This document shows positions 33,296 to 43,543 of a stretch of DNA of 64,000 nt, one piece after another (the first letter of the stretch is position 1; each line of letters opens with the position of its first letter). The notes beneath the pieces are model-generated. The model saw only the letters and a list, made by a program, of their open reading frames with translations. It did no database searches and had not been told where the DNA came from. Where the stretch lies: NCBI GenBank assembly GCA_023014485.1, contig JAJOZX010000198.1:504501-568500 (forward strand), written 5' to 3'. The DNA is from Bathynomus jamesi (Eukaryota; Arthropoda; Malacostraca; Isopoda; Cirolanidae). The position numbers and the translations under genes are program-made.

Positions 33296-33926
33296 ATGGA
33301 CTCTGTAGAAAAATTCAGATTCACGAGCCCATCCACATGTATTATATCTGGACCTACAGGATGTGGTAAAACTGTGTTTATGCTTAAAATCATTAAAGAA
33401 AAGGGGGAGATGTTCTCGAAATTTGTGCATAAAGTTATATGGTGCTATTCGACGTATCAATCAGTGTTCAACGAGTACCAAGATGATATTTTGTTCCACA
33501 AAGGCGTATATGACGTTAATTCGTTAAAGGGAAATGAACATACAATCATTGTAATTGACGATCTCATGTTGGAGATGGATAAAACGTTTGCCGAGACATT
33601 TACAGTATTCTCCCACCATCTTAACATAAGCGTGTTCTTCATCAATCAGAATCTATTTTTCAAAAATAGATACATGCGCGATGTGTCGTTAAATACGCAA
33701 TATCTAGTCTTATTCGCGCAACGTAGAGATATATCACAAATTGGGGTATTAGCCAATCAAATGTTTCCGAATCAGCGTAGGGAGTTTTTGGGAAGTTTAT
33801 AAAGAAGCTACAAGCACGCGTTACGGATATTTGCTTTGCGACCTTCATCCGCGAAACACGTTTAGAGTGCTTCTGCGAACGAATATATTTCCAAACGAGC
33901 CTGAAACGGTGTATATTCGAGAATGA
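33296..33926 (+). pseudogene. Polinton packaging ATPase (FtsK/HerA, A32-like), one frameshift
   Basis: The chosen start is ATG 33296; an upstream in-frame GTG at 33287 is less likely. Walker A is GPTGCGKT at about residues 19-26 and Walker B is IIVIDDL at about 84-90. The family couples ATP hydrolysis to pulling DNA into a capsid. The frame closes early at 33802 after QRREFLGSL. The expected C-terminal segment follows in a shifted frame and ends at a TGA at 33924, overlapping the next start. So the gene has a single small frameshift. The polymerase gene starts only about 20 bp away on the other strand, leaving a very short shared promoter region. Confidence 0.85.
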
Positions 33927-34246
33927 CAAAGAGACTAAAGAAATACCGTGAATTAATAAAAATCTATCATCGACTGCCCCGGGCAATGCAGCAGATGTTT
34001 ATTAAAAATATCGACGCCGTCTTTTTAAAATGCATCTGTGAAATCTGTCTTAACGTTATAAATTGCAATGTATCAATGAAAACCCATCAGAAGGCTCGCC
34101 TACGCCGCTACAAGAACATAATACATGCACTCGCTCGTAAAAGCCAAACTGTAGCGAAGAAAAAACGAATTATTGTACAAACAGGAGGGTCATTTCTCCC
34201 CATCTTATTTTCAGTTTTGGGTCCTTTACTGACTAGATTAATATGA
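33923..34246 (+). CDS. Polinton small basic protein with hydrophobic tail
   Basis: An intact 107-residue ORF, strongly basic (Lys/Arg-rich through residue 85), with four Cys in the middle (CICEICLNVINC) and a C-terminal segment TGGSFLPILFSVLGPLLTRLI that would form a membrane-seeking helix. Basic proteins with a GG and a hydrophobic tail are recurrent in Polintons and resemble small core or membrane-active minor proteins of adenovirus-like particles, but the function is unproven. Its ATG overlaps the ATPase stop and its stop overlaps the next ATG (ATGA), as in tightly packed late gene clusters. Confidence 0.65.
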   Translation: MTKRLKKYRELIKIYHRLPRAMQQMFIKNIDAVFLKCICEICLNVINCNVSMKTHQKARLRRYKNIIHALARKSQTVAKKKRIIVQTGGSFLPILFSVLGPLLTRLI

Positions 34247-34981
34247 AGAAAGTGGTAGTGATTCCCCACGAGGTGTACGCTTCACTGCAAAGGAATCCAG
34301 ACACGTATCTAGATCCCCGTGAAAGCAGACTTAAAAGAATGGAAAGCGAATTGTTAGCCCTATTAAACAGTGAAAAAACACCTGATGAGAAAAGAATCTT
34401 ATACCAAGAAGCTCTGCAGAAATTTCTTCACGAGTACGAAAATTATAAGAGCCCTACAGAGATTCCTGTGGTTATTAGGCACAGCACGGGGGACGATGGA
34501 CATGGCGACATAGGATCTGAGCCCGACGATACAGCTGACCAACCAAAAAGATTAGCCACACAACATATCGAACATGTATTAAATACCCTCCCACTTACAT
34601 TGAGGAGTAAAGGCTTAAGTCTTTATAATCTATTGAATGAGGATCCCGCCATACAATGGACCGATACAGGGAGATTGGGATTGTGGAAGGATCAAAGGTA
34701 CAGGGATCGAATATCGTAGACATTCTCCATGATCTGGTGAGAAAGTGGGATTGGCCATCACCATCAGGATGGAAGCATATTAAAGCAAGACTACAACAAA
34801 TAAATGCCCTAAAACGTTGATAGGAAATCTGAACAGGTTAAAAGACTTGGAACATGCAACGCCTGTGACACAATTGAAGGCGCCGTCACCCCCGGAGGTA
34901 ACACCTTTGAAGAGGAGCAAGAAGAGGTTAAACCAACCCTACCCACGTGCCTCTAAAATACGCAAATGGCTAACGTATTAA
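34243..34981 (+). pseudogene. Polinton conserved protein of unknown function, frameshifted
   Basis: The first block (158 codons, to 34719) has a charged helical N-terminus with coiled-coil character (ESELLALLNSEKTPDEKR) and an acidic linker. The continuation in another frame contains SNIVDILHDLVRKWDWP, then a basic tail SKKRLNQPYPRASKIRKW ending at 34981. Such a charged, bipartite protein occurs next to the integrase in other Polintons from memory of the family, but I know no function. It overlaps the preceding stop by ATGA and runs into the integrase start at 34966. Confidence 0.6.
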
Positions 34982-36013
34982 CTAAACGCTATTATGACAT
35001 TCTACCCCATCCTCTTACGGCGGCGTAGATAGACTGTACAGAAGTGTTTACGGAGTAGGAAAAAAAGATGTTGAAAGATTTTTGAGGGAGCAGACGCTTA
35101 TACGCTTCATAAGCCTGTGAGAAAAAGGTTTAAAACAGCCAAGACAACGGCTTCCTTGATTGATTCTATTTGGCAAGCAGATTTAACAGACATGCAAAGA
35201 TATTCTGTGTATAACGATGGTTACCGCTACATTCTATTCATAATAGACATATCTCTAGATATCTGTGGCTAGTTCCTCTGAAAAAAAATCACCTGACAGT
35301 TGCTAAGCCACCAAAACGCTAATGTTAAAAGAAAACAGGGTTCCTGGCTATTTTTGTACGGATATGGGGAAGGAATTTACAGGCCGTGCTTTTCAGAACA
35401 TGTTGACAGAGTTTAATATCAGCTATTACGCAACCAATTCTATACATAAGGCTTCTTTAGCTGAAAGAGTTCAGCGCACCATAAAGGAACGCATGCACTT
35501 ATTTTACACATAAAAACACATACAGATTTCTAGACATTCTGGAATCATTGGCATCATCCTACAACCGCTCACACCATCGCACGATTGGGACATCACCTAA
35601 CGAAGTTTTAGAAAGAGGTACGCTCCCGAGAAGAAGATGGATCACCACCACCACCACACTCTGCGCGCTTCAAAATCAATGATTATGTAAGGCTGTCGCG
35701 TTCGGGGAATAAATTCGCAAAGGGTTTTGAGCAAGGATGGACACGCGAGATTTTTAAAGTTAGGGCTGTGAGACCTAAAGGTGAGATAATGATGTATTAC
35801 ATTGAAGATTTGAATGGGAAGAAATCTCAGGAGGCTTTTACCGCGAGGATTGCAGAAAGTTGCGTTTAATTAGAAAAAAATGTGTTTAAAATTGAGAAAA
35901 TTTTAGGAAACAAAGGTTCAGGAAGGAGAAAAATGTACCTGGTGAAATGGCTAGGGTACCCAGAAAGCTTCAACACCTATATAAAAGCTGATGCAATAAT
36001 GAAGCTTAAATAG
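34966..36013 (+). pseudogene. Polinton RVE-family integrase with C-terminal chromodomain
   Basis: It begins at ATG 34966 and is broken into several frames. The catalytic triad is still visible: WQADLTDM, CTDMGKEFTG and LAERVQRTIKERM (35322-35513), the retroviral-type D,D,E arrangement. A short SH3-like stretch follows (RLSRSGNKFAKGF). Then comes a chromodomain, KIEKILGN...MYLVKWLGYPESFNTY, ending at TAG 36013. The enzyme inserts the element and makes 6-bp target duplications; the chromodomain may steer it to chromatin. At least four stops or frameshifts inactivate it. Two partial copies of the middle third occur at 43158 and 43359. Confidence 0.85.
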
Positions 36014-36021
36014 TATGCAAC

Positions 36022-36872
36022 ATGGCTCCTAACCATTTCTACGTCACACTCCCGTCCTCCTCGTCCTGTCTGTACACCCTAACAACACACTAGCCAACTT
36101 TCTAACAGAACTCCATGGTCACATTGAATTGGTCGTGATTCGTATGAGGTGGGGATATGCGAAATTCAGCTGGACACCGTCTTTTAAATATTGAACATAA
36201 AGAAACCGTTTTTACGATTCTTAGAGACATTGACGAGTGTGAAAAAGCTGGGGTAGCTATGGATGAAACTATGCGATCGCTCGGACTAAGATTGCACGGT
36301 ATTACAGTACAGAAGTAAGACTAGGGCCGGGTCAATATGGTTCGGCCGAGGATGTTGTGAGAGGCTTAAACGTAAGTTTAAGAAACTCAAACCTTACGAA
36401 TGATTTAGTATGACAAATCGTAAACAACTCTGCACATACACTAATCCTAAAATCAAAGACTAGCAGACGTATTAAAACCATAGAAAGTTCCAAATTCTAC
36501 CCAATGGCCGATATAGCGCAGCCTTCCAAAGAGACACATTTCACGAGACACAGCATGACTTGTCCAGATTAATGTATCAATTGAAGATGGAAAAAATTGG
36601 CTGAAAGGCCCCAGACATATGCTATATTTACAGTAATTAGTGGAGCACTAGTTTGTTGGGGATACCCAGGCACGCCTGCTGCGCATTGCTCACATCCCCA
36701 ACCATAGAGGAAGGAGTTTGAGTATTACATATGACAGACCCCATTATGTGAATGTCGCAACTAATTTAATAACCAATATCACATATATATAAGAACGATT
36801 GAGGGTGAAAACTTCCCATTCGGTAACGGGAGGTTAACAGTGAAGCTACACTTTCGACGCACTGAGTTATAA
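36022..36872 (+). pseudogene. Candidate Polinton minor capsid (penton-like) protein
   Basis: The N-terminus MAPNHFYVTLPSSSS, followed in other frames by NTLANFLTEL and YEVGICEIQL, matches the conserved start of the single-jelly-roll minor capsid protein described in Polintons. The C-terminus near 36800-36870 (GENFPFGNGRLTVKLHFRR) matches the usual LHFRR end. Many stops and frameshifts lie between. The stop overlaps the next ATG by one base (TAATG). The product would sit at capsid vertices. The assignment rests on my recollection of the family pattern. Confidence 0.6.
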
Positions 36873-37225
36873 TGGATAGAAAGCCTTTCACCGTCTATCG
36901 AGGGATGCGATACCAGCGCGGTAGTGGACTTGGGTCCATTTTTCATCCATACTAAGTACGGCTGTTCCTTTGCTGAAGAGGGGTGCCAGATACCTTGGAA
37001 GGAAAGCGCTACAATCAGGCCTTAACACTGCAGAAGACATATTGGCCGGGGCTAAACCTAAAGAAGCTCTAAAAAAAACATTTAAAGCGTACACGGGACG
37101 AAATCATCAAAGATGCAAAGAGAAAAATGCGTGGTGGCGGGAAGAAGAGGGGCTCCCCGGAAGAAGAAGGGTCACGTGGTATTAAACGTAAAAGGCTATC
37201 AAAAAGAAGTGCTGTAAGCGAATGA
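36872..37225 (+). pseudogene. Polinton basic virion-associated protein, frameshifted
   Basis: The first block has RGMRYQRGSGLGSIF; the second frame has LLKRGARYLGRKALQSG, then AEDILAGAKPKEALKK; and the third is a very basic tail with GGGKKRGSPEEE and KRKRLSKR. This Gly-then-basic layout recurs in Polintons immediately before the major capsid gene and is thought to be a DNA- or capsid-associated protein. At least two frameshifts are present. Confidence 0.6.
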
Positions 37226-37353
37226 AACCTATGGTTGACCACTTTTTTGACTGATATAAGCTAAGGACATTGATCTCATGAGTCATAGTTTGTTTACCAC
37301 TTGTCGAGAGAGGAGTCACTATTTCGCCATGGCACGCTTCATCCACCCATGTA

Positions 37354-38746
37354 CAGTGCCCGCGAAAAGTATCCGATCACTCAAGAAAATACAATATTTT
37401 CCCTTGATATTCAGAGACACGTAATTCACTTTCTATTTGTTCTAGCGACATCTGGTAACTTTGAGGTTGCTCGCTGATATGAGAGCTATCCAACGCATTC
37501 TCAAATTAGTGTTCTGGTAGCCTTCGTTGCGGGTGGCTGTGTCTCAAATTTGTCAGATTTCACTGTTTGTGTAAATTTCTTGATTTTTTTTTTTTTTTAC
37601 AGAAAGTGGTGTAAATAAAATTTATATATAATGTGTGCTAAAAAACAACTTAAGAGTGATTGTCGAGGTGCTATTGTTGCTTTGCATGCATGTGGGAAAT
37701 CACAGAGACAGATAGCTAAGGAATTAAACAATATCCCAAAGTACCGTTAATTTATGGGTTTCACGGGCTAAGAACAATGGTGGCCTAAACCACGCCAGTC
37801 CCTAAAAAACGATCTGGCAGACCGAGAAAAACAAATTCGCGAACAGACAAACTTATGAAACGTTTAGTATTGAAAAACCCAACAATAACTGCGAAAGAAA
37901 TAAAATTTAATATGAATAATTTGTTATCTGGTGTTTCTGAACGAACTATCCAGGAGCGGCTCCAAAAAGAACTCGGATTACCATCTCGCCATGCTGCTAA
38001 GAAACCGTTCATTAATGAAAAATGCGTAAAAAACGTGTCGCATTTTGTAAAAAATACATTCATTGGACTGTTGATGACTGGAAGAAGGTTTTATTTAGAG
38101 ATGAGTCGACATTTTTGACATTCAGAAGTTGTCCAAAAAAGGTTCGCCGGCCTATTGGCTCAAATAGGATGGACCCTAATACACCCTAAAGACAATGAAA
38201 CACCCTCCAAGTGTGATGGTTTGGGTTGTTTCGGTTACTATGGGCGTGGAAACTTATATTTTCTTCCGAAGAACACAACTATGAATGGTGCACGGTATTT
38301 AGCAATGCTACAGGATAAACTTCCAATGGCAATGGCAATCCAAAGGACAAAAACATACATGCATGATGGTGCACCATGTCACAGGGCCAAAATAGTGACA
38401 AAATGGATTACTGACAATAAATTTGATATTTTGGATTGGCCTGGTAATAGTCCAGATCTCAATCCGATAGAAAATCTGTGGCTAATAATAAAAAATAAGG
38501 TTGAATGCCACGACACTGGCTCAGTCGAAAAATTACAAGAGGCCATCAAAAAGGTATGGTGCAAGGAAATATCAGTGGAAGTTTGTCAAAACTTGATTAA
38601 ATCCATGCCAAAACGTCTAGAACAAGTCATCCAAACCAAAGGACAGATGACAAAATACTAATATAAGGTTAGTATACATTTAAACATTGTTTTTTATGTA
38701 AAAAATACAAATTTCAAGGGTGATCGGATACTTTTCGCGGGCACTG
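37354..38746 (+). mobile_element. Tc1-like element inserted in the capsid gene
   Basis: Perfect 27-bp inverted ends (CAGTGCCCGCGAAAAGTATC and complement) lie directly inside TA dinucleotides at 37352-37353 and 38747-38748. The length, about 1.39 kb, is normal for a Tc1-type element. Perfect ends and a decayed ORF suggest a middle-aged insertion after the Polinton had arrived. Confidence 0.93.
37631..38661 (+). pseudogene. Tc1-like transposase (DD34E), frameshifted
   Basis: The start at ATG 37631 gives a helix-turn-helix (SDCRGAIVALHACGKSQRQI) that closes early. Further blocks carry LFRDESTF (first Asp), MHDGAPCHRAK (second Asp) and SPDLNPIENLW (Glu), with 34 residues between second Asp and Glu, the Tc1 signature. 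All catalytic residues remain, but at least three frameshifts break the gene. Confidence 0.85.
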
Positions 38747-40026
38747 TAGTTCACAATGCTGTAAATCGGAGCTGTCCCTTTTTGAGCTCCCGCCAACCCA
38801 AGTTTTCTATTGAGCACAGTGACTTTATTACAATTAACCCTTTAAACACAATTAGTTCCCCGAGTGCACCTATAGAATTCGTGATACCCAGCTCAGGCCT
38901 TACTTTTTTGATCCAAGCTGTGTGCACATGTACGCTAAGCTACGTATAGCCCATTCTGATGGAACGGTCTGCGATGACAAATATGCTGTATACCCTGAAA
39001 CAAACTTTCTGCACTCCATATTCAACCAGTGTGACGTATATTTAAATCAGACCAACATATCGGCAGGCACGGGGTACTATCATCTACGAGCCTATCTGGA
39101 AAATGTCCTCAACTTTTCCAAAGAAGCGAAGGCTACCTTTTTAAGTGCGGAGGGATATTATCAAACTAAAGATGAAAATAGTATAAAGGACAAATTTAAA
39201 AATTCTAAAAAGAAAATATACGAGTGTTTTGGACGGCTGCACACAGATTTCACTTTCCAGGAGAAGTTGCTTGTGATCGGGGTGGATATGAAAATAAAGC
39301 TCACCCGCACGAGTCCTGAGATCTGCTTAAATCTGGCTGCGGATCAAGAAGAGGGTGCAAAGCCCGTTGTGGTTCACATTATGGACACATACCTCCGCGT
39401 ACGGCGAGTGAAATTAAGTTCACCAAAACAACTAGAAATTGAGAAAAATTTACTAAACGCTACAGTGAAATATCCTATTAACAGAGTGCAGATCAAACTA
39501 TATACGGTTCCTGCAGGGTTGGCATCGAAGCAGATAGAAAACATTGCCCTGGGAAATCTTCCTAAAAGGATATTAATCGGCATGCAGGACCACGCTTCGG
39601 TGAATGGAAAATATAAAAAGAGTGCCTTTAAATTCGAGAATTTCGGACTTAAAAATATAACTCTATACGTTAATGGCACTGCTTTGTGTGGAACAATGGG
39701 TACGGACTATTCATCAGACGCTGTGTTACCGCTTTGTGCCAGTGCCTATAGTAATCTGACCCATATTGCAGGTGATTGTGATGAGCTTGGTAATGGGGTA
39801 ACGCAGGAAGAATTCATTGATCAATTTAACCTTTATCCGTTTGACATTACACCTGACTTATCTGCTAGCGTAAATACCCATTTAACCCCACAGCAGAGCG
39901 GAAACATCTCAGTGCGGCTGGAATTCGCCAAGCCTATAGACGCTCCTATTAGTGTACTAGTATATCTCGAATCGCAAGCCCTAATAGAAGTAGATAGATT
40001 TAGGAGCGTTATCACTGACTTTTAAA

Positions 40027-40560
40027 ATGGATGCTAATACACTTCAGAAAGTAATGGAGCGAGTCACACGTTCCAAATTTATCGGCGTGTTTGCGAAGAA
40101 TGAAACTTTGTGTTTGCCAAGTACGCGAGAATGCGGTAGTCTTATTGTGAACACAGACATCATCGGTAATAAAGGGATTCACTGGATCGCTGTCTATTTT
40201 AAAAATAAACAGCGCCTGTACTATTTTGATTCACTCGGTACTCAACCCTGGAGTGACCCTATTATTGTAAAATTTCTCGCTCAGTTACATATTCCCGAAG
40301 TTGTATGGATCCCATTTCGCATGCAAGGATATTTTACTAATGTTTGCGGAATGTACTGCGTCTCATTTCTCATGCATATGTCAAATGATAAAGAATTTAT
40401 AAATTTTTTAAATTTATTTGACCCGTGTCACACTCGCCGAAACGATGAAATGGTATGCAGACAGATAAAAAACCGTTTTCCAATTGTACGTACTCGTTGT
40501 ATATATAATGTTTTTGTTCATATTTGTAACGATATATTCTGTAGTTGTTTATTGTACTGA
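40027..40560 (+). CDS. Adenain-like cysteine protease of Polinton
   Basis: An intact 177-residue ORF starting one base after the capsid stop. The catalytic residues are visible in family order: His in HWIAVYF (about residue 52), Asp in YYFDS (about 66), Gln in RMQGY (about 100) and the nucleophile Cys in VCGMYC, seven residues after the Gln as in adenovirus proteases. In the family it cuts capsid precursors during maturation. It is the only canonical Polinton structural-module gene in this copy that is fully open. Confidence 0.88.
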   Translation: MDANTLQKVMERVTRSKFIGVFAKNETLCLPSTRECGSLIVNTDIIGNKGIHWIAVYFKNKQRLYYFDSLGTQPWSDPIIVKFLAQLHIPEVVWIPFRMQGYFTNVCGMYCVSFLMHMSNDKEFINFLNLFDPCHTRRNDEMVCRQIKNRFPIVRTRCIYNVFVHICNDIFCSCLLY

Positions 40561-41241
40561 TTTCTTTCATTTAATAAATTTATGAAAATATATTGTCTTC
40601 TTATCCCAAAAAGATCGAAAAACACTTACATTATTTCGGTGTGACATTGTTGACTGATCAGTATATCCTCCCTATTCCGAGATTCTTCAAAAGATTGTAT
40701 AACACGTGTCAAATCCTCATCGGACCTTAAAGGAATAATGCTTTTAAAACATATACAGAGTATACAGACAGATCCCCATTATGTGAAGATATCTTTGGTT
40801 CGAGGAATAACATTGAATGCCATAAAAATTTCGATTTTAGCATAATGGGGATAACCAAATAACATTGATTGACATAAAAATTTTTGGCGAGTATCTATTT
40901 GACGAGATACTACAACTCTCCATATATATATAAAAACGAATTATAGACACTTACATTTCTATGGTAGTCCCTTGCGTCGGATTGTAAGGAGCATCACTGC
41001 AAATATCTTCTACGGTTTGCGTTGAAAATAATTCGCCACGGTCAATCGCATTGAAAAGACTAATTGCTGTTAATGCTGCAGTATCACGTTCTTCATACAA
41101 TTCCGGGGAGACGTACAGGTCCATGGTGGAGGATGTGTGACATTGTTGACTGTTCAGTATATCCCCCGTATTCCGAGATTCTTCAAAAGATTGTATAACA
41201 CGTGTCAAATCCTCATCGGACCTTAAAGGAATAATGTTCAT
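40561..41241 (-). CDS. Duplicated small Polinton gene, copy 1 (fused frame)
   Basis: An open frame at 41241-40951 begins MNIIPLRSDEDLTRVIQSF and runs into MDLYVSPELYEERDTAAL, ending GTTIEM. The first half is the 3' exon-like part of copy 2 and the second half the 5' exon-like part of copy 1, so the fusion arises from the tandem duplication. The separated 3' part of copy 1 lies at about 40744-40629 (SIIPLRSDEDLTRVIQSF). Both parts end in ATGTAAGTG, which can be a stop or a splice donor, and acceptor-like TTTTAAAAG precedes each 3' part. No known domain. Confidence 0.5.
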
Positions 41242-41645
41242 TCTTTTAAAACATATACAGAGTATACAGACAGATCCCCATTATGTGAAGATATCTTTGG
41301 TTCGAGGAATAACATTGAATGCCATAAAAATTTCGATTTTAGCATAATGGGGTAACAAAATAACATTGATTGACATAAAAATTTGGCGAGTATCTATTTG
41401 ACGAGATACTACACCCCATCCATATATATATATATATGTAAAAACGAATTATAGACACTTACATTTCTATGGTAGTCCCCTGCGTCGGGTTGTAAGGAGC
41501 GTCACTGCACATATCTTCTACGGTTTGCGTTGTAAATAATTCATCACGGTCAATCGCGTTAAAAAGATTAATTGCGGTTAATGCTGCAGTATCACTCTCT
41601 TCATACAAGTCTGGGGAGACGTACAGGTCCATGGTGGAGGGAATG
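40640..41645. repeat. Tandem duplication, 496-bp offset
   Basis: The word ACATTGTTGACTG begins at 40644 and again at 41140. About 500 bp match closely from there, including the words GATCCCCATTATGTGAAG and ACTTACATTTCTATGG. The copies differ by scattered substitutions and small indels. A third partial copy of the 5' end lies at about 41847-41878. Confidence 0.92.
41459..41632 (-). CDS. Duplicated small Polinton gene, copy 2
   Basis: A 57-codon frame from ATG 41632 (MDLYVSPDLYEESDTAAL) to TAA 41459, or to a splice donor AT|GTAAGTG at the same place. If spliced to the acceptor near 41242, it would gain the acidic helix SDEDLTRVIQSFEESRN. Acidic, Asp/Glu-rich, no recognised motif. A TATA-like box lies about 75 bp upstream. 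Confidence 0.5.
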   Translation of the reverse strand: MDLYVSPDLYEESDTAALTAINLFNAIDRDELFTTQTVEDMCSDAPYNPTQGTTIEM

Positions 41646-41695
41646 ATTAATCACTGACGCGAAAATAGCTACTGTTACTCCAAACTGAAAAATAT

Positions 41696-41712
41696 CCCCT
41701 TTTATATGCACA
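41696..41712 (-). promoter_or_regulatory. TATA-like element upstream of the duplicated small gene
   Basis: The minus-strand sequence GCATATAAAAGGGG lies about 70-75 bp upstream of ATG 41632, a plausible core promoter spacing with a good TATA consensus. Not proven. Confidence 0.5.
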
Positions 41713-41949
41713 ATCGCCAAGCTCCGCCCAAAAGACCAATGTTCGTAGTGATTGGCTGCCGATGTAGCTGGGTGGAGCTATGACGTGTACCAATCCGCTA
41801 TAACGGGACAGGATGAGTAACATATATAAAATCGTGTTTCTTGAATTATAGGCACTTACATTTCTATGGTAGTCCCTTATATTATATTTTTACTTACAAG
41901 TATTGTTTTCTTGTGTTAACATAATTGTTAACTTATTTTATAATAAAAA

Positions 41950-42165
41950 TTCGATTTGGATTTCCTTTCTCACTAGAAACAAACTCTGCCAGAAGACTCA
42001 CCCTGACTGATATAACATAATATGGGTAGGGTTTTCGATTTGGATTTCCTTTCTCACTAGAAACAAACTCTGCCAGAAGACTCACCCTGACTGATATAAC
42101 ATAATATGGGTATGGTTTTCGATTTGGATTTCCTTTCTCACTAGAAACAAACTCTACCATTTTAA
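41950..42165. repeat. 84-bp tandem repeat, about 2.5 copies
   Basis: The word TCGATTTGGATTTCC starts at 41951, 42035 and 42119, an 84-bp period, with copies almost identical. Because 84 is a multiple of three, the minus strand stays open and gives a 28-residue repeat (EFVSSEKGNPNRKPYPYYV...). I see no sign that it is expressed. Confidence 0.93.
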
Positions 42166-42279
42166 GGGTGATATACTACTGCAGCACTATAAATGTTATA
42201 GTTTAAATGAAGAGGCTAACCTTCTTATTTACATCTTCGTATTTGCGTCTTGGCAACTAAGATTTTATTTAGTTGGTTG

Positions 42280-42390
42280 TTCTTTCGAACAATTATAACG
42301 TCGAATAATTGCTGCTTCGAACAACTGTTTTTCGAACTATGGTTTTCGAACAATTGTGCTCGAACAATTGTGTTCGAACACAATGGCAAA
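42280..42390. repeat. Cluster of TTCGAACAATT words
   Basis: TTCGAA occurs about five times within 110 bp, four of them followed by CAA, including GTGCTCGAACAATTGTGTTCG. Several words are themselves palindromic (TTCGAA, CAATTG). Confidence 0.8.
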
Positions 42391-42416
42391 AGATACAAGC
42401 ATATCCCGTTATTTGA

Positions 42417-42420
<4 letters not shown>

Positions 42421-42473
<53 letters not shown>

Positions 42474-42500
42474 ATATTATATATATATATATATATGTAT
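42421..42500. repeat. (CT)n then (TA)n
   Basis: Pure CT repeat followed by interrupted TA repeats. Confidence 0.95.
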
Positions 42501-42747
42501 ATATATAATTGTGGGCATATCTAAGAAATGGAGTCGAGAGAGGTTTTGTTCAAGCTGTCTAGGAGAAAGGTCATTATGGTCATTCGAGTTGGGCAGATTC
42601 TCGGAATTCCTTTCCTCTAGCGGATTGTGTTTTGGTTAATTTCAACTTTTAATTGAATTGTTTCGTAAATTTTCATATTGTTTCAATTTTTTTTCGCATG
42701 GGATGAGACTCGTGTGTTTCATAAATTTTCATCTCGATACAACTTAG

Positions 42748-42749
<2 letters not shown>

Positions 42750-42790
<41 letters not shown>
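42750..42790. repeat. (TA)n microsatellite
   Basis: TA tract. Confidence 0.95.
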
Positions 42791-42884
42791 GGGTTTGGGG
42801 AATGACGATCGTCTGTTTTGAATTGTTTCATAAATTTTCATATCCGTTCGTTTTTCCCCACTGATATTCGAATGTTTATAATGA

Positions 42885-42932
42885 AAATTGAGTGTGTAAA
42901 ATTATTTATTTGATAAACAGAATTTAATTGGA
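42885..42932. repeat. Direct repeat copy 1
   Basis: AAATTGAGTGTGTAAAATTATT and the following 25 bases recur at 43929-43976 with one or two changes (TTGATAAACAGAATTTAATTGG), about 1.04 kb away. Confidence 0.85.
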
Positions 42933-43157
42933 TTCACCCCAACGTCAGACCATTACTTCGGTCTTATATAATTATTTTAGGAGAATTTAATAAACATAAT
43001 ATTAAAGTACATTTCTTTCTCATTAAAATGTTTAGGGTCACGCGGCCTGTTTTGCCTTTTTTTTTTTTGTTTCACTACAGATTTGTTTGTGGGTACTTTT
43101 ATTTATTTCTTGTAGTACTTGTGTTACCTTATTTCTCTACAATAATGTCTTGAAGTG

Positions 43158-43211
43158 CTATTTTTGTACGGATATGGGGAAGGAAATTATAAGCCGTGCT
43201 TTTCAGAACAT
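43158..43211 (+). pseudogene. Integrase-derived fragment, copy 1
   Basis: Matches 35342-35400 of the integrase gene (GCTATTTTTGTACGGATATG, then GCCGTGCTTTTCAGAACAT) with a few changes, followed by TTCGAAAAGTTTAACT. A duplicate of the second-Asp region only. Confidence 0.85.
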
Positions 43212-43358
43212 TCGAAAAGTTTAACTAAGTTTAATGAAGTTCAAGTTAATGTTATATTTGATTCTAATCATTAAACACTATATACATCTATTGTAGAACC
43301 CTATATACATCTATACATCTATAGTGAAACACTATATATATATATATATATATATATA

Positions 43359-43482
43359 GCTATTTTTGTACGGATATGGGGAAGGAATTTATACGCCGTG
43401 CTTTTCAGAACATGTGATAGTTTAATATCAGCTATTACACAACCAATTCTATACATAAGGCTCTTTAGCTGAAAGAGTTCAG
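43359..43482 (+). pseudogene. Integrase-derived fragment, copy 2
   Basis: Matches about 35342-35475 of the integrase gene, ending GCTGAAAGAGTTCAG, with deletions. (TA)n flanks it on both sides. Confidence 0.88.
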
Positions 43483-43488
43483 ATATAT

Positions 43489-43541
<53 letters not shown>
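43483..43541. repeat. (TA)n microsatellite
   Basis: TA tract right of the second integrase fragment. Confidence 0.95.

Positions 43542-43543
<2 letters not shown>

Larger units (their letters stand above)
37329..40025 (+). pseudogene. Polinton major capsid protein (double jelly roll), split by a Tc1 element
   Basis: The start codon at 37329 is followed by about eight codons, then the Tc1 insertion (37354-38746), then the rest of the gene. A T-run near 38905 also carries a one-base shift. From 38922 to 40025 the frame is open for 367 codons, with the typical N-terminal NTISSPSAPIEFVIP, the middle NQTNISAGTGYYHLRAYLE and a C-terminal second jelly roll ending DRFRSVITDF. The protein forms hexon-like capsomers in the family. 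The body is well preserved, so the Tc1 insertion and the slip may be late events. The protease ATG follows its stop by one base. Confidence 0.85.
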
